Positions 8,171-16,512 of a stretch of 64,000 nt of DNA are shown here, in pieces (position 1 is the stretch's first letter; each line of letters begins with the position of its first letter). The stretch is from contig NZ_JAPJDO010000004.1 in NCBI RefSeq assembly GCF_026242045.1, forward strand, positions 248,001-312,000, written 5' to 3'. The position numbers were made by a program, and so were the translations under genes. Origin of the DNA: Mycobacterium pinniadriaticum. GTDB lineage: Bacteria; Actinomycetota; Actinomycetes; Mycobacteriales; Mycobacteriaceae. Below the pieces are notes generated by a model that worked only from the letters and a program-made list of their open reading frames with translations, ran no database searches and had not been told where the DNA came from.

Positions 8171-10915
8171 ATGGTCGAAACACCCCGTGGTTCTGGTCAT
8201 GACGAGGCAGATGTCGGCCCGGTCAATGGTGTTGCAGCCTGGCACGCCAGGCCCATCGAAGCCGTCGAGGAATTCTTGTTGACGTCGCCGCATGGCCTTT
8301 CGGCCGGCGAGGCCGCCAATCGGCTCGCCCGCCATGGCCGCAACGAGCTGCGCCACGAGCCGCCTCCGAGCGTGTTGGTGATCTTCCTCCGCCAGTTCTC
8401 CGGCACGTTCATCCTGGTGTTGTTGGTGGCCGGGCTGGTGACTTTGGTGATGGGCGAGTTGCTCGACACGCTTCTGATCGCGGTAGCGCTGCTGCTCAAT
8501 GCGGTGATCGGCGTCTACCAGGAACGCCGCGCCGCCGACGCGGTCAGCGCGCTCATGCGTCTCGTCGTGCCGCGTTGCAGGGTCGTGCGCGACGGTCACG
8601 AATGGGACATCGACAGCCGCGAGTTGGTGCCGGGGGATGTCGTGCTGCTGGAATCCGGCAGCCGGGTGCCTGCCGATCTTCGACTGTCCGCGGTGAACGC
8701 GCTGACCATTGACGAGTCACTGCTCACCGGTGAGTCGCTGCCGGTCACCAAGACAACTGCGCCGGTCAGTGAGAACGCCGTCACCGCCGATCGCTTCGGT
8801 ATGGCGTTCACCGGCACCATCGTGGCCAACGGGCGAGGACACGGATACGTCGTTGCCACCGGTGAGGACACCGAGCTCGGATCGATCGCCGAACTCGTCC
8901 GCACCGAAGCGGTTGGCGAGCTGCCGCTGCAGGCCCGAATGGCCAGATTCGCCCGAGTGGTCGGCGTTGCCGTGCTGGCCGCGGCCGTTGTCGCGTTTGT
9001 GTCCGGTCTGGCGTTGGGCGAGTCCGCCGGTCACGTGTTCCGGGTCGCCGTCGCGATGGCTGTGTCGGCGGTGCCCGAGGGATTGCCCGTGGCGATGACG
9101 GTCACGTTCGCCATCGGAGTGACCCGCATGGCCCGCCGCAATGCGGTCTTGCGCAGGCTGCCGGCGTTGGAAACGCTGGGGAGCACCACCGTGGTGGGTT
9201 CGGACAAGACTGGAACGTTGACCGAGAATCGGATGACGGTGCAGGAGGTCTGGGCCGGCGGGCGGTTCTACCGCGCACCCGACGACCTTCGCAGCGACAG
9301 CCCCTCGCTCCGGCTGACGCTGATCACGGGCGCGCTGACCAATGAGGCCGACCTGGTCCACACCACAGAAGGTACGACGTCAACCGGTGATCCGACCGAG
9401 GTTGCCCTGCTGACCGCCGCGGACGCCGCCGGGTTCGACCCCGGCGGGCTCCAGGAGGAGTATCCGCTCGTCGCCGAGATTCCGTTCGAATCGCACCGGA
9501 GGTATTCGGCAACCATCCGCGACTACGACAGCGCTCGGGCGGTGTTCGTCAAGGGTGCGCCCGAGCAGGTCATCGCAATGTGCGCGTCGACGCTCACCGA
9601 CGGCGGCCCCGTGCCGATGGATGCTGATGCGGCGCACGCCGCGGCCCGTGAACTGGCTGGCCGAGGCCTTCGGGTCCTGGCCATGGCCTATCGGGGGCTG
9701 CCTGCGCATGCCACGCACGCACAATCCGACGGTGCCGAACCCGAACCCGGCGAACGGGCAGATCCAGATCAGTTGGTGCTGCTGGGATTTCAGGCGATGA
9801 TGGATCCCCCGCGGGCTGGGGTGCATGCGGCCATCACCGCATGCCACCAGGCGGGTGTGCGCGTCGTCATGATCACCGGCGATCACTCGATCACGGCGCG
9901 GGCGATCGCCGCCGAGCTCGGCATCCTCAGAAACCCGCATGAGCGGGTGCTCACCGGCACCGACCTGGCACACCTGAACGACGCGGCACTGCGCGCTGTC
10001 GTCGAGGACGTGTCGGTCTATGCCCGCGTGTCGCCCAACGACAAGCTGCGCATCGTGCGGGCGCTGCAGGACCACGGCCATATCGTCGCGGTCACCGGCG
10101 ACGGCGTCAACGATGCTCCCGCGCTGCGGGCGGCATCGATCGGTATATCGATGGGCGAAGGTGGCACCGACGTAGCCCGTGAAGCCTCGGACATGGTGCT
10201 CTCCGACGACAACTTCGTGAGCATCGTTGCCGCCATCGAGGAGGGAAGGATCGCGTTCGCCAACATCCGCAAGGTGACGTTCTTCCTCATCTCCACCGCG
10301 CTCGCCGAAGTGGCGGCCATCCTGTTAGCGCTGTGGCTGCGCTGGCCGATGCTGCTTGTGCCGGCCCAGATCCTTTGGCTCAACCTGGTCACCAACGGCG
10401 TGCAGGACCTGGCTCTGGCGTTCGAGCCAGGTAGCCGAGATGTGCTCAAGCGACCGCCTCGGCCCCGGCGCGAGGGAATCCTCTCGGCGACGATGTGGGA
10501 ACGCACCGCGATCGTTGGTGTGGTCATGGCCGCCGGTGCTCTGTTCATGTTCAACTGGCAACTTGGGCGCGACCACTCGCTGGTCGCCGCCCAATCGGTC
10601 ACTTTGACGACTCTGGTGCTGTTCGAAGCCTTCCAGGCGGGCAACTCCCGCTCTGAGAATCGGTCGCTGTTTGCGCTGAACCCGTTGGCTAATCCGTTCC
10701 TGTTCTGGGCGTCGCTAGGCGCCCTGAGCCTGCACATCGCCGCGATGTACCTGCCCCCATTCCAGTACGTGCTGGGCATCCAACCCATCAGTGCTGCCGC
10801 CTGGATAAGGGCAGTCCTGGTCGCGGCGACGATCCTGGTCGCCGTCGAGGCGCACAAAGCCTTCCGTCGCTGGCACCCGATCAGTGCCCGGCCACGAACG
10901 GCAACCCCTCCGTAG
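8171..10915 (+). CDS. ctpF: CtpF-type P2-class cation-transporting ATPase
   Basis: A 914-residue P-type ATPase that would export a cation (calcium-like, by class) across the membrane. Visible in order: N-terminal cation-ATPase domain, TGES (actuator), the PEGL motif in M4 (SAVPEGLPVA), DKTGT with the phosphorylated Asp345, an ITGDH-type motif, and GDGVNDAP. Length and motif set match M. tuberculosis CtpF (about 905 residues), a DosR-regulon member whose neighbour there is a tandem universal stress protein, as here at 11721. I chose ATG 8171 for that length; its ribosome site is weak. No convincing DosR box was seen directly upstream. Confidence 0.88.
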   Translation: MVETPRGSGHDEADVGPVNGVAAWHARPIEAVEEFLLTSPHGLSAGEAANRLARHGRNELRHEPPPSVLVIFLRQFSGTFILVLLVAGLVTLVMGELLDTLLIAVALLLNAVIGVYQERRAADAVSALMRLVVPRCRVVRDGHEWDIDSRELVPGDVVLLESGSRVPADLRLSAVNALTIDESLLTGESLPVTKTTAPVSENAVTADRFGMAFTGTIVANGRGHGYVVATGEDTELGSIAELVRTEAVGELPLQARMARFARVVGVAVLAAAVVAFVSGLALGESAGHVFRVAVAMAVSAVPEGLPVAMTVTFAIGVTRMARRNAVLRRLPALETLGSTTVVGSDKTGTLTENRMTVQEVWAGGRFYRAPDDLRSDSPSLRLTLITGALTNEADLVHTTEGTTSTGDPTEVALLTAADAAGFDPGGLQEEYPLVAEIPFESHRRYSATIRDYDSARAVFVKGAPEQVIAMCASTLTDGGPVPMDADAAHAAARELAGRGLRVLAMAYRGLPAHATHAQSDGAEPEPGERADPDQLVLLGFQAMMDPPRAGVHAAITACHQAGVRVVMITGDHSITARAIAAELGILRNPHERVLTGTDLAHLNDAALRAVVEDVSVYARVSPNDKLRIVRALQDHGHIVAVTGDGVNDAPALRAASIGISMGEGGTDVAREASDMVLSDDNFVSIVAAIEEGRIAFANIRKVTFFLISTALAEVAAILLALWLRWPMLLVPAQILWLNLVTNGVQDLALAFEPGSRDVLKRPPRPRREGILSATMWERTAIVGVVMAAGALFMFNWQLGRDHSLVAAQSVTLTTLVLFEAFQAGNSRSENRSLFALNPLANPFLFWASLGALSLHIAAMYLPPFQYVLGIQPISAAAWIRAVLVAATILVAVEAHKAFRRWHPISARPRTATPP

Positions 10916-11240
10916 CTGCCAACCAGCCATCAGCTCTCAACGCGGCGCCGGTGTGCGACAACACCCCGGAAGATCTATGAGTCCGCCCACCTGAACCATC
11001 TCCGGCGAGATCCGTGATCAACTGTCGGCCGGAGTGTACGTCGATCGACGAGGGCGAAAGCTTCTGCGAGTACGGGACTCTCATGCGCCGAGGAACAGCG
11101 GGGCTGATCACGACCTGCAGGTTCACCTACGCCGCGTGCACATGTCTTTGGCCCCGGGCCGTAAGGACTTAGGGCCCTGCCCCACCAGTCACAGGCCAGG
11201 CAGCACCGAGGTTGACGAGCGAGCGCTAGGGAGCCGATCG
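10916..11240. other. 325-bp intergenic region with a DosR-like box
   Basis: Lies between the ATPase gene and the ANTAR gene, both on the plus strand. No gene or terminator hairpin is recognised; the only feature seen is the DosR-like box at 11163-11180. Confidence 0.5.
11163..11180 (+). promoter_or_regulatory. DosR-like box before the ANTAR gene
   Basis: AGGAC-TTAG-GGCCC (11164-11177) fits the 5-4-5 layout of the DosR site (GGGAC-N4-GTCCC) with one mismatch per half-site. It ends about 60 bp before the ATG at 11241, a usual distance for DosR-controlled promoters. Neighbouring genes are homologues of DosR-regulon members. Confidence 0.5.
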
Positions 11241-11531
11241 ATGAAGTCTGTGGCGGGCCCGCATCGCTTCGGCGACACCTGCCGTGATGGTCGGCGAAGT
11301 CTCGATGCAGCCAAGGGTGTGCTTGTCGTGCTGCGCCAGTGCAGCCTCGACGAGGCATTCACCGAGATCGTTGACACTGCCCGACAACACGGCACGGAGC
11401 CGATGGCGTTGGCGCGCGTGCTGGTGGCGACCGCCGAGAACGGCTCGACCCGGGAGCTCGACGACCGTGCGGTGGTGGCAGTCGACCTGGTATGGGGCCC
11501 ACTGCTACGCCAGGTGCGGCAAAGCAACTGA
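11241..11531 (+). CDS. ANTAR-domain RNA-binding protein
   Basis: A 96-residue protein made almost wholly of an ANTAR domain: RSLDAAKGVLVVLRQCSLDEAF then ARQHGTEPMALARVLV, the three-helix bundle that binds tandem hairpins in mRNA leaders and prevents termination. There is no fused receiver, GAF or PAS sensor, unlike most ANTAR proteins, so it is a stand-alone effector. The ATG at 11241 follows AGGGAG; earlier starts would cover the DosR-like box. The next small frame overlaps its stop (TGATG), and the stress protein lies downstream, so it may act in the same response. Confidence 0.75.
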   Translation: MKSVAGPHRFGDTCRDGRRSLDAAKGVLVVLRQCSLDEAFTEIVDTARQHGTEPMALARVLVATAENGSTRELDDRAVVAVDLVWGPLLRQVRQSN

Positions 11532-11662
11532 TGGTGGCCGACGAGACTGCGATCCCGGCCCGCCCGGAGGGACGCGGCATCGTTGATGCCGTGGTCATAC
11601 CGCTCGGGCGTCGACTCGAGAACCTTCATCCATACGAAACTCGCCATCGCCTCGGCGATTAA
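11531..11662 (+). CDS. Small ORF coupled to the ANTAR gene, unknown
   Basis: A 43-codon frame whose ATG overlaps the ANTAR stop codon by one base (TGATG), a layout that allows translational coupling. The product is charged (PLGRRLENLHPYETRHR) with no signal peptide or membrane helix. I recognise no family. It ends 58 bp before the universal stress protein gene. It may be a real small protein or chance. Confidence 0.35.
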   Translation: MVADETAIPARPEGRGIVDAVVIPLGRRLENLHPYETRHRLGD

Positions 11663-11720
11663 CGATCGGTCAACGGTGTTGCCGGCCATAGTCGACAAAA
11701 TGGTCGAATAGTGTCGAGGC

Positions 11721-12602
11721 ATGACGACCGCATCCAACCAACCGGCCGTTGTGGTGGGTATCGACGGATCCGACACCGCACTCGGCGCTGCCGGGTGGGC
11801 CGCGGAATTCGCAACCAGGCATGCGCTTCCGCTGACGCTTCTGCACGCGATCCCACCACTGGACTGGCACTTCACCAGCGCTGACACCCACGCCGGGGTC
11901 GACCGAAGCGCTGACGGTGACGGGGTGCTCGCCGCGGCGGAGGCGGCGGTGCGGTCAACGCATCCAGACCTTGCGATCCGTGTGGCGGCCGTCAAGGGTG
12001 CGGTCGCGACCGTTCTGGCGGACGCCTCGCGGTCCGCCCGGCTGCTGGTGGTGGGCGCGGGAGCCGCGGACCACCGCGCGCTGGGCGGGCACGCCGTACG
12101 GATCGTGCATCGGACGGACTGCCCGGTGGTGGTCTGGCGGAAACCGGTCGCCAGGCGAACCGGCAAACCGCTGCCCGTCGTCGTCGGCATCGATGAGTCC
12201 GACGAGTCCGCCCGTGCGCTCGCCGAAGCATTCGACATTGCCGGCACGCTGCATGCGCCGCTGACCGTCGTGCACATGTGGGAGATCGGCGCGGCGGTCG
12301 GGATGGGCGATCTCGGGGGCCAGGGGAACATGGACTGGGAGCTGCTCGATCTCCTGGAGTCCAAGCAGCGTCAGCGGATGGACGAATTGGTCAAACCCTT
12401 CGCCAGCAAGTACCGGAACGCACACGTGACCAAGGTCTTTCAGGACGTGAGCCCGGCCAAGGGGCTCGCGGATCTGTCCCGGGAAGCCCAGCTGGTGGTC
12501 GTCGGCCATCACGGCCGTGGGAAGCTGGCCGACGCGATCCTCGGCTCGGTCAGCCAGAATCTGATCCACCACGCCGAATGCCCGGTGCTGGTGGTTCGGT
12601 AG
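11721..12602 (+). CDS. Tandem-domain universal stress protein
   Basis: A 293-residue cytoplasmic protein with two Usp domains. Each begins with a VVVGID(G/E)SD strand. The second domain ends with an intact ATP-binding signature G-2x-G-9x-G-S (GHHGRGKLADAILGSVS), while in the first the loop is degenerate (GAGAADHRALGG). Size and layout match the M. tuberculosis Rv1996/Rv2623 type, DosR-regulon proteins that bind ATP and restrain growth. It lies downstream of CtpF and the ANTAR gene, as Rv1996 lies beside ctpF. No DosR-like box is seen immediately upstream, so it may be read from the ANTAR promoter. Confidence 0.9.
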   Translation: MTTASNQPAVVVGIDGSDTALGAAGWAAEFATRHALPLTLLHAIPPLDWHFTSADTHAGVDRSADGDGVLAAAEAAVRSTHPDLAIRVAAVKGAVATVLADASRSARLLVVGAGAADHRALGGHAVRIVHRTDCPVVVWRKPVARRTGKPLPVVVGIDESDESARALAEAFDIAGTLHAPLTVVHMWEIGAAVGMGDLGGQGNMDWELLDLLESKQRQRMDELVKPFASKYRNAHVTKVFQDVSPAKGLADLSREAQLVVVGHHGRGKLADAILGSVSQNLIHHAECPVLVVR

Positions 12603-12707
12603 CACGCCCGGACACCCGAGCCCACGCGATACGCCGGAGTGGGCACGCGGATCCGCCTGCTGTGGAAGGATTTCGGTGATGACCCGGCGGGTAGCGTAGC
12701 GGCCACC

Positions 12708-14417
12708 ATGAAAGTCACCGACTATCTGATCACCTCGCTGCGCGATCAAGGCGTCGGCCACTTCTTTCTCGATCTCGGCGGGCTCAACGACGGATTCATG
12801 CCCGCGCTGACTAACACCGAGGGCGTTCGCCCGATCGTCGCCGCGTTCGAAGGCGGCGCCGCCTACATGGCCGACGGATACGCACGCGCCAGCGGCGGCC
12901 TCGGCGTGTGCCTGGGCATCGGCGGCCCGGGCATCCTCAACATGGTCACCCCGCTGACCGCCGCGATGTCGGATCGCACCCCGGTCCTGGCGATCAGCGG
13001 AGAGGTGCCACGCTCGTGGGAGGGCATGGGCGGGTTCCAGGACGCCTCGGGCGCTGCTATCGACGACATCTCGGTCCTGCGTAAAGTGACCGGGCTCTCG
13101 GTGTCGATGTCCGCGCCCGCCGTCGTGCCGCACCACCTGCGCCACGCGGTGACGCTCGCCCTCACCGAGCGGATGCCGGCCCACATCTCGGTGCCCGTCG
13201 ACGTGCAGCGCGCCGACATCGACGCCCCGTGGCGACCCCTCGAGCGCGAACTGGTCTCCCCGGAGATCGCCGACGAACGATCGCTGGCGGAACTGGCGGC
13301 CACACTCGCGAAGCCCGACCACCAACGGATCGTGATGCTCGCCGGCCCCGGGGTGCTCTACGCCCGCGGCGCCGACCAATTGCGGGCGTTCGCTGAACGA
13401 TTCGACATCCCGGTCGCGACAACGCTGTCGGGGAAGGGGGCGATCGCGGAGACACACCCGCTCGCGCTGGGGGTGTTCGGATACGGCGGCTCGCGGTGGG
13501 CGACCGACGTCATCCTGTCCGCCGTTGTCGACGTCTTGATCGTCATCGGCTCCGGGCTGTCCCAACGCGACACCCTGCAATGGGACCCGGCGATGCTGCC
13601 CGCCAAGGCCATGGCGCACATCGACCCCGACCCGCTGCGCATCGGGCGTACCTGGCCCGTCGAGCATGCCGTCGTCGCCAACCCGGCAACGGCGCTGGAC
13701 TGGCTTCTGCAGCACGCCGATGCCGGGGCCCTCGACGCCGGGCGGGCCGCTCGCCGGGAATTCGTCCACGCCGTCTGCGGGGGACAGCCACGGATTCTCG
13801 AGCCGCAGGACACCACCAGTGCTGCCGTCCCGATGCACCCCGCCCGGGTGGTCACCGAGCTGCGCGAGGCGTTCGGAGACCACACCGTGTTGTGCGTCGA
13901 CTCCGGCGCACACCGTGCCTGGTTCGCCGAGTACTGGGACGTCCGGCAGGTGGGCACCCACTTCTCGTTGACCAATCTGGGCCCGATGGGTGGCGCGATC
14001 CCCCTCGGCATCGGGGTGCAGCTCGCCAGACCCGATCAGCCGGTGCTGGTGGCCACCGGCGACGGCTGCATGTTGATGCACGGCATGGAATTGCACACGG
14101 CAGCACGCGAAGGCATCCCGGTCATCATCGCGGTGATGAACAACGGCGCCTACGGCAACATCTACTACCGCGCTCACGCGATGGGGCCCGGACCCGAGCG
14201 GCTCACCGACATCCCCGGCATGGACTGGGTGGCGTTCGCCCGCTCGGTCGGCGCGGACGGCGAACGCGTCGAGCAGCCGGGCGAGATCGCCGGCGCGGTC
14301 GGCCGCGCGCTCGCCGCGCCGGGCCCCTACCTCCTGGATCTGCATATCGACAAGACGTATCCGACCCCGATCGGCCCGTGGCGCAAACGCCAGCGCGAAT
14401 GGGAGGACAGCGAATAA
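12708..14417 (+). CDS. ThDP-dependent enzyme, acetolactate synthase-like
   Basis: A 569-residue enzyme of the acetolactate synthase/pyruvate oxidase/benzoylformate decarboxylase superfamily, with the N-terminal PYR domain (catalytic Glu48 in AAFEGGAAYMADGYAR), the central domain (VMLAGPGVLYARGADQL) and the C-terminal PP domain (GDGCMLMHGMEL...MNNGAYGN, binding ThDP and Mg2+). ATG 12708 gives the family-typical N-terminus; upstream starts have no support. The stop overlaps the next start (TAATG), so the carboxymuconolactone-decarboxylase-like protein is co-translated. Substrate is not evident; it does not look like the biosynthetic IlvB, which normally pairs with IlvN. Confidence 0.83.
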   Translation: MKVTDYLITSLRDQGVGHFFLDLGGLNDGFMPALTNTEGVRPIVAAFEGGAAYMADGYARASGGLGVCLGIGGPGILNMVTPLTAAMSDRTPVLAISGEVPRSWEGMGGFQDASGAAIDDISVLRKVTGLSVSMSAPAVVPHHLRHAVTLALTERMPAHISVPVDVQRADIDAPWRPLERELVSPEIADERSLAELAATLAKPDHQRIVMLAGPGVLYARGADQLRAFAERFDIPVATTLSGKGAIAETHPLALGVFGYGGSRWATDVILSAVVDVLIVIGSGLSQRDTLQWDPAMLPAKAMAHIDPDPLRIGRTWPVEHAVVANPATALDWLLQHADAGALDAGRAARREFVHAVCGGQPRILEPQDTTSAAVPMHPARVVTELREAFGDHTVLCVDSGAHRAWFAEYWDVRQVGTHFSLTNLGPMGGAIPLGIGVQLARPDQPVLVATGDGCMLMHGMELHTAAREGIPVIIAVMNNGAYGNIYYRAHAMGPGPERLTDIPGMDWVAFARSVGADGERVEQPGEIAGAVGRALAAPGPYLLDLHIDKTYPTPIGPWRKRQREWEDSE

Positions 14418-14986
14418 TGGCACCACTACCGGACCCGACCGACCAGCTCGACGGCCAGGACAAGGCCCTCTTCGACCACATGGCATCGGCGCGCGCCCAC
14501 TCCGATGGCCGTGCTCAACTCGGCGAGGTGTACGTCCGAATGTTCAACAACCCCGCCCTGGCCGGCAAAGTCGGAGCTCTCGGCGAGCAACTGCGCTTCA
14601 ACGGGACGCTGCCCGACGATGTGCGGGAGTTGGCGATCCTGCGCTACGCGACCCGAGTACGTGCCGGCTACGAGTGGAGCCACCATCAGCGCCCCGCCAT
14701 GTTGGCCGGCCTGTCTGCCGACACGATCGCCGAGGTCACCGCGGGCGGCATCCCGGCCGCACTTCCCGACGCGTCCCGGGCCGCGCTACAGGTGGTCGAT
14801 GCGGTGACCGCGCACCAGTCGATTCCCGCCGACGTCCAGGACCGGGTCGTGGCCGCCTACGGTGAGGCCGGGGTGGTGGAACTCGTCCTGTTGTGCGGGC
14901 TGTACGCGATCATGAGCTACATGGTGTTCGCGTTCGACATCCCCGTCGAGGAGGGACTGCCGACGCCGCCCGATGCGCTGCGCTGA
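14417..14986 (+). CDS. Carboxymuconolactone decarboxylase-family protein
   Basis: A 189-residue all-helical CMD/AhpD-like protein. The core is LPDDVRELAILRYATRVRAGYEWSHHQ, with the conserved E-W-x-x-H. It lacks the CxxC of AhpD-type peroxidases, so a decarboxylase or lyase role is more likely than peroxide reduction. It overlaps the preceding ThDP-enzyme stop by one base, pointing to coupled translation and a shared pathway for a 2-oxo acid. It is convergent with the hypothetical gene at 15012. Confidence 0.82.
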   Translation: MAPLPDPTDQLDGQDKALFDHMASARAHSDGRAQLGEVYVRMFNNPALAGKVGALGEQLRFNGTLPDDVRELAILRYATRVRAGYEWSHHQRPAMLAGLSADTIAEVTAGGIPAALPDASRAALQVVDAVTAHQSIPADVQDRVVAAYGEAGVVELVLLCGLYAIMSYMVFAFDIPVEEGLPTPPDALR

Positions 14987-15011
14987 GGCGAGTACATCTC
15001 GAACGGGAAGC

Positions 15012-15608
15012 TCAGCTGGGTAGCGAGCGTTCGGCTCTGCCGAGGATCGCGTCGATGGCGGTGTGAATAGCTTCGTTGAGCGACGGATCGTAGACCGATT
15101 CGGCGATCAGCAGGAAGGACCACGCTGCTGCTGCCAGCGCGGGGACAAGCTCGACCAGTTCGTCCGGTCGCGGCGGTCGCGGAAGATCGATCCACCAGAG
15201 TGGCGGGAAGAAGAGCCTCACCGGCACCCATCCGATGCCGTTGCCGTCATCGACACGCATCCACTCATCGACCGTGCGGGTGATGACGGCGCCGCCGTCA
15301 GCACCCTGTGCGCTGGCGGCGGCCGCCGCGTCGGCGATGCGACGGGTGAGATTGCAGACTGCAAGCTGAATCTGCAACTGGAAGCTGTCGGATTCGGAAC
15401 TCTCACGACCGGTGAGTGATTCAAGGCGATCCGACCGCGAGGTTGCGCCGCCCGACTGCGCCCTGCCCAGCAAGGTCATCGGCGACGGAAAGAGCGCGTC
15501 CCATAGACGCGGATCGATGCTGGCAAGCAGTCTCAGATGCGTCGAACTCTGCGTGGCTATGAGGGCACCTCGTTGTGTCGCAAGACCGGTTCTGCCCCCG
15601 CGCGTCAC
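15012..15608 (-). CDS. Hypothetical protein
   Basis: A 198-residue protein from a GTG at 15608. It has no signal peptide. Its middle is rich in Ala/Asp and carries the aromatic-Pro segment VRLFFPPLWWIDLP, then a helical C-terminus. No family recognised. A 16-bp palindrome (15636-15651) lies 28 bp before the start, suggesting its own repressor site. The start is uncertain because no clear ribosome site is seen. Confidence 0.55.
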   Translation of the reverse strand: MTRGGRTGLATQRGALIATQSSTHLRLLASIDPRLWDALFPSPMTLLGRAQSGGATSRSDRLESLTGRESSESDSFQLQIQLAVCNLTRRIADAAAAASAQGADGGAVITRTVDEWMRVDDGNGIGWVPVRLFFPPLWWIDLPRPPRPDELVELVPALAAAAWSFLLIAESVYDPSLNEAIHTAIDAILGRAERSLPS

Positions 15609-15635
15609 CCTACGATGAGCGCTCGACTGAGAAAC

Positions 15636-15651
15636 GAGTAGTTGACTACTC
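15636..15651. promoter_or_regulatory. 16-bp palindromic operator candidate
   Basis: GAGTAGT-TG-ACTACTC, perfect 7-bp arms, located just upstream of the minus-strand gene starting at 15608 and about 150 bp before the plus-strand gene at 15802. The size and symmetry suit a MarR- or TetR-type dimer. No regulator adjoins. Confidence 0.45.
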
Positions 15652-15801
15652 TAATTTCTTCCCGCTCCTCGGGAGCTGCTCGAAGGCTGGGTCCACCCGC
15701 GTCTCGGCGGATCGGACCAGAGCTTCGGCCACGATGAGTTTCTCCGGCCACGTGAGTCTTCCTGGATACGCACGATGCAATGGGAGCCAGATGGAGGCCA
15801 G

Positions 15802-16416
15802 ATGCCCAGGACCAACCTTTCGATGTCGATCTCTGCCGACGGCTACGTTGCCGGGCCCGGCCAATGCCAGGAGGAACCACTCGGCGTCGGCGGCAGGGCA
15901 CTTCATGACTGGCACCTGGGTCCGGCCCAGGACCATCCGGTCAACCGGCAGGTGGTCTCCGACATGATGGACGGGATGGGGGCGACGATCATGGGCCGCA
16001 ACATGTTCGGTCCGATTCGCGGCGAATGGGGAGACTCGGACTGGCGGGGCTGGTGGGGCGACACCCCGCCCTACCAATGCCCGGTGTTCGTCCTGACGCA
16101 TTACCAACACCAGCCGATCGAGATGAAGGGCGGGACCACCTTTCACTTCGTCACCGATGGGATCGAGTCGGCCTACGCTCAGGCCGAGGCCGCCGCGGGT
16201 GGACGGGGCATCTCGATCGCAGGCGGAGCCTCGTGCGCCCGGCAGGCGATCGCCGCCGGCCTCGTCGATGAGATCGATCTGCAGATCAGCCCGGTGATCC
16301 TCGGTTCGGGTGAGCGTCTGTTCGACGGGTTCGAGGCCGGCAAGCCCGCACTCGCGCTCGTCCGGGTGCTCGATGCTCCCGGCGTCGCCCATCTGCGTTA
16401 CCGCGTGGTCCGCTGA
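15802..16416 (+). CDS. Dihydrofolate reductase-like (RibD C-terminal) family protein
   Basis: A 204-residue protein of the DHFR/RibD C-terminal reductase family: NLSMSISADGYVAGP at the N-terminus, a TIMGRNMFGP segment, ISIAGGASCARQAIAAGLVDEIDLQISPVILG in the NADPH-binding part, and a typical C-terminal strand. The ATG at 15802 follows GGAGG (15793-15797). Stand-alone members of this family are usually NAD(P)H-dependent reductases of unknown substrate rather than true folate or riboflavin enzymes. No functional partner is evident. Confidence 0.82.
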   Translation: MPRTNLSMSISADGYVAGPGQCQEEPLGVGGRALHDWHLGPAQDHPVNRQVVSDMMDGMGATIMGRNMFGPIRGEWGDSDWRGWWGDTPPYQCPVFVLTHYQHQPIEMKGGTTFHFVTDGIESAYAQAEAAAGGRGISIAGGASCARQAIAAGLVDEIDLQISPVILGSGERLFDGFEAGKPALALVRVLDAPGVAHLRYRVVR

Positions 16417-16512
16417 CCTGGTAGCCAACGTCGACCCTGCTCGGAAAATGCCGCTTCGCCGTGTGCCGGAAAATGGGCTCCGCCGCAGGATGGGTCCCGT
16501 ATACACAGATAG

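Noticed and set aside
11955..14486. An 843-codon minus-strand frame opposite the stress-protein and ThDP-enzyme genes
   Set aside because: Antisense to two well-supported genes with clear motifs; its own translation is low-complexity and lacks any domain.
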